Part shown: one piece after another, positions 63,981 to 64,000 of the stretch
Numbering within the stretch: position 1 is the stretch's first letter
Layout: each line of letters opens with the position of its first letter
DNA from: Nitrosospira briensis
GTDB taxonomy: Bacteria > Pseudomonadota > Gammaproteobacteria > Burkholderiales > Nitrosomonadaceae
NCBI RefSeq assembly: GCF_900115125.1
Contig: NZ_FOVJ01000008.1
Span: 42,636 to 106,635 of the forward strand
Reading direction: 5' to 3'
Length of the DNA stretch: 64,000 nucleotides
Made by a program: the position numbers and the translations under genes
The notes under the pieces: generated by a model
Database searches by the model: none
What the model was told of the DNA's origin: nothing
Seen by the model: the letters and a program-made list of their open reading frames with translations, nothing else

Positions 63981-64000
63981 ATGTTAGTGAAGCCTTGGCT
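63981..64000 (+). CDS. Start of a gene truncated by the window edge
   Basis: An ATG at 63981 follows a strong AAAGGAGAGAG ribosome-binding site and opens a frame reading MLVKPW. Only 20 bases are visible, so the product cannot be named. Confidence 0.55.

Overview
The window looks like chromosome from a betaproteobacterial ammonia oxidiser of the Nitrosomonadaceae, most like Nitrosospira. The main evidence is the oxidase-like nitric oxide reductase cluster norS-norY-senC-orf1 at the right end, next to a formate/nitrite channel. Supporting evidence is the betaproteobacterial gene order miaB-phoH-ybeY-corC and hemC-hemD-hemX-hemY, and an exosortase-A (XrtA/PEP-CTERM) exopolysaccharide locus. The assignment is inferred from gene content; no 16S gene is present. 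I found no tRNA, rRNA, CRISPR array or intact insertion sequence.

Layout. 0-25 kb is mostly core metabolism: a TPR protein, pyrD-rnfB-nth, two small c-type cytochromes, the leftward block miaB/phoH/ybeY/corC/pyrophosphatase/uup, ppc, the heme genes hemCDXY, a ferredoxin-type reductase, an epimerase, cutA, dsbD and a TlpA thioredoxin. 25-32 kb holds a TSUP exporter, DUF2784 and DUF748 proteins, and an OprO/OprP-type porin with a well-formed four-half-site Pho box in front of it. 32-45 kb is the exopolysaccharide/exosortase-associated region: a trypsin-like protease, two response regulators (one with a degenerate receiver), a sugar-phosphate transferase, PrsK/PrsR, an acyl-CoA ligase, a PLP decarboxylase and an asparagine-synthase-like amidotransferase. 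45-49 kb is an iron-uptake pair (PepSY membrane protein and TonB siderophore receptor); each gene has a near-identical Fur-type promoter.

49.5-58.6 kb is the most interesting part: ten same-strand, tightly packed genes, read as one operon. The order is two arsenosugar-type glycosyltransferases, an ArsM arsenite methyltransferase with all four family cysteines at the expected spacing, a radical SAM enzyme that is not ArsS, a TVP38/TMEM64 membrane protein, a mercuric-reductase-like flavoprotein, and a complete PstSCAB phosphate-type ABC transporter without phoU, phoB or phoR. A four-tract G-run that fits a G-quadruplex sits on the pstS start. My inference is that this operon couples arsenic methylation and arsenosugar-like synthesis to phosphate/arsenate transport. 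59.3-63.5 kb is sNOR plus the FNT channel, and a new gene begins at the right edge.

Start codons were adjusted where Shine-Dalgarno sequences, family N-termini or overlaps argued for it. Several genes appear to use TTG or GTG.
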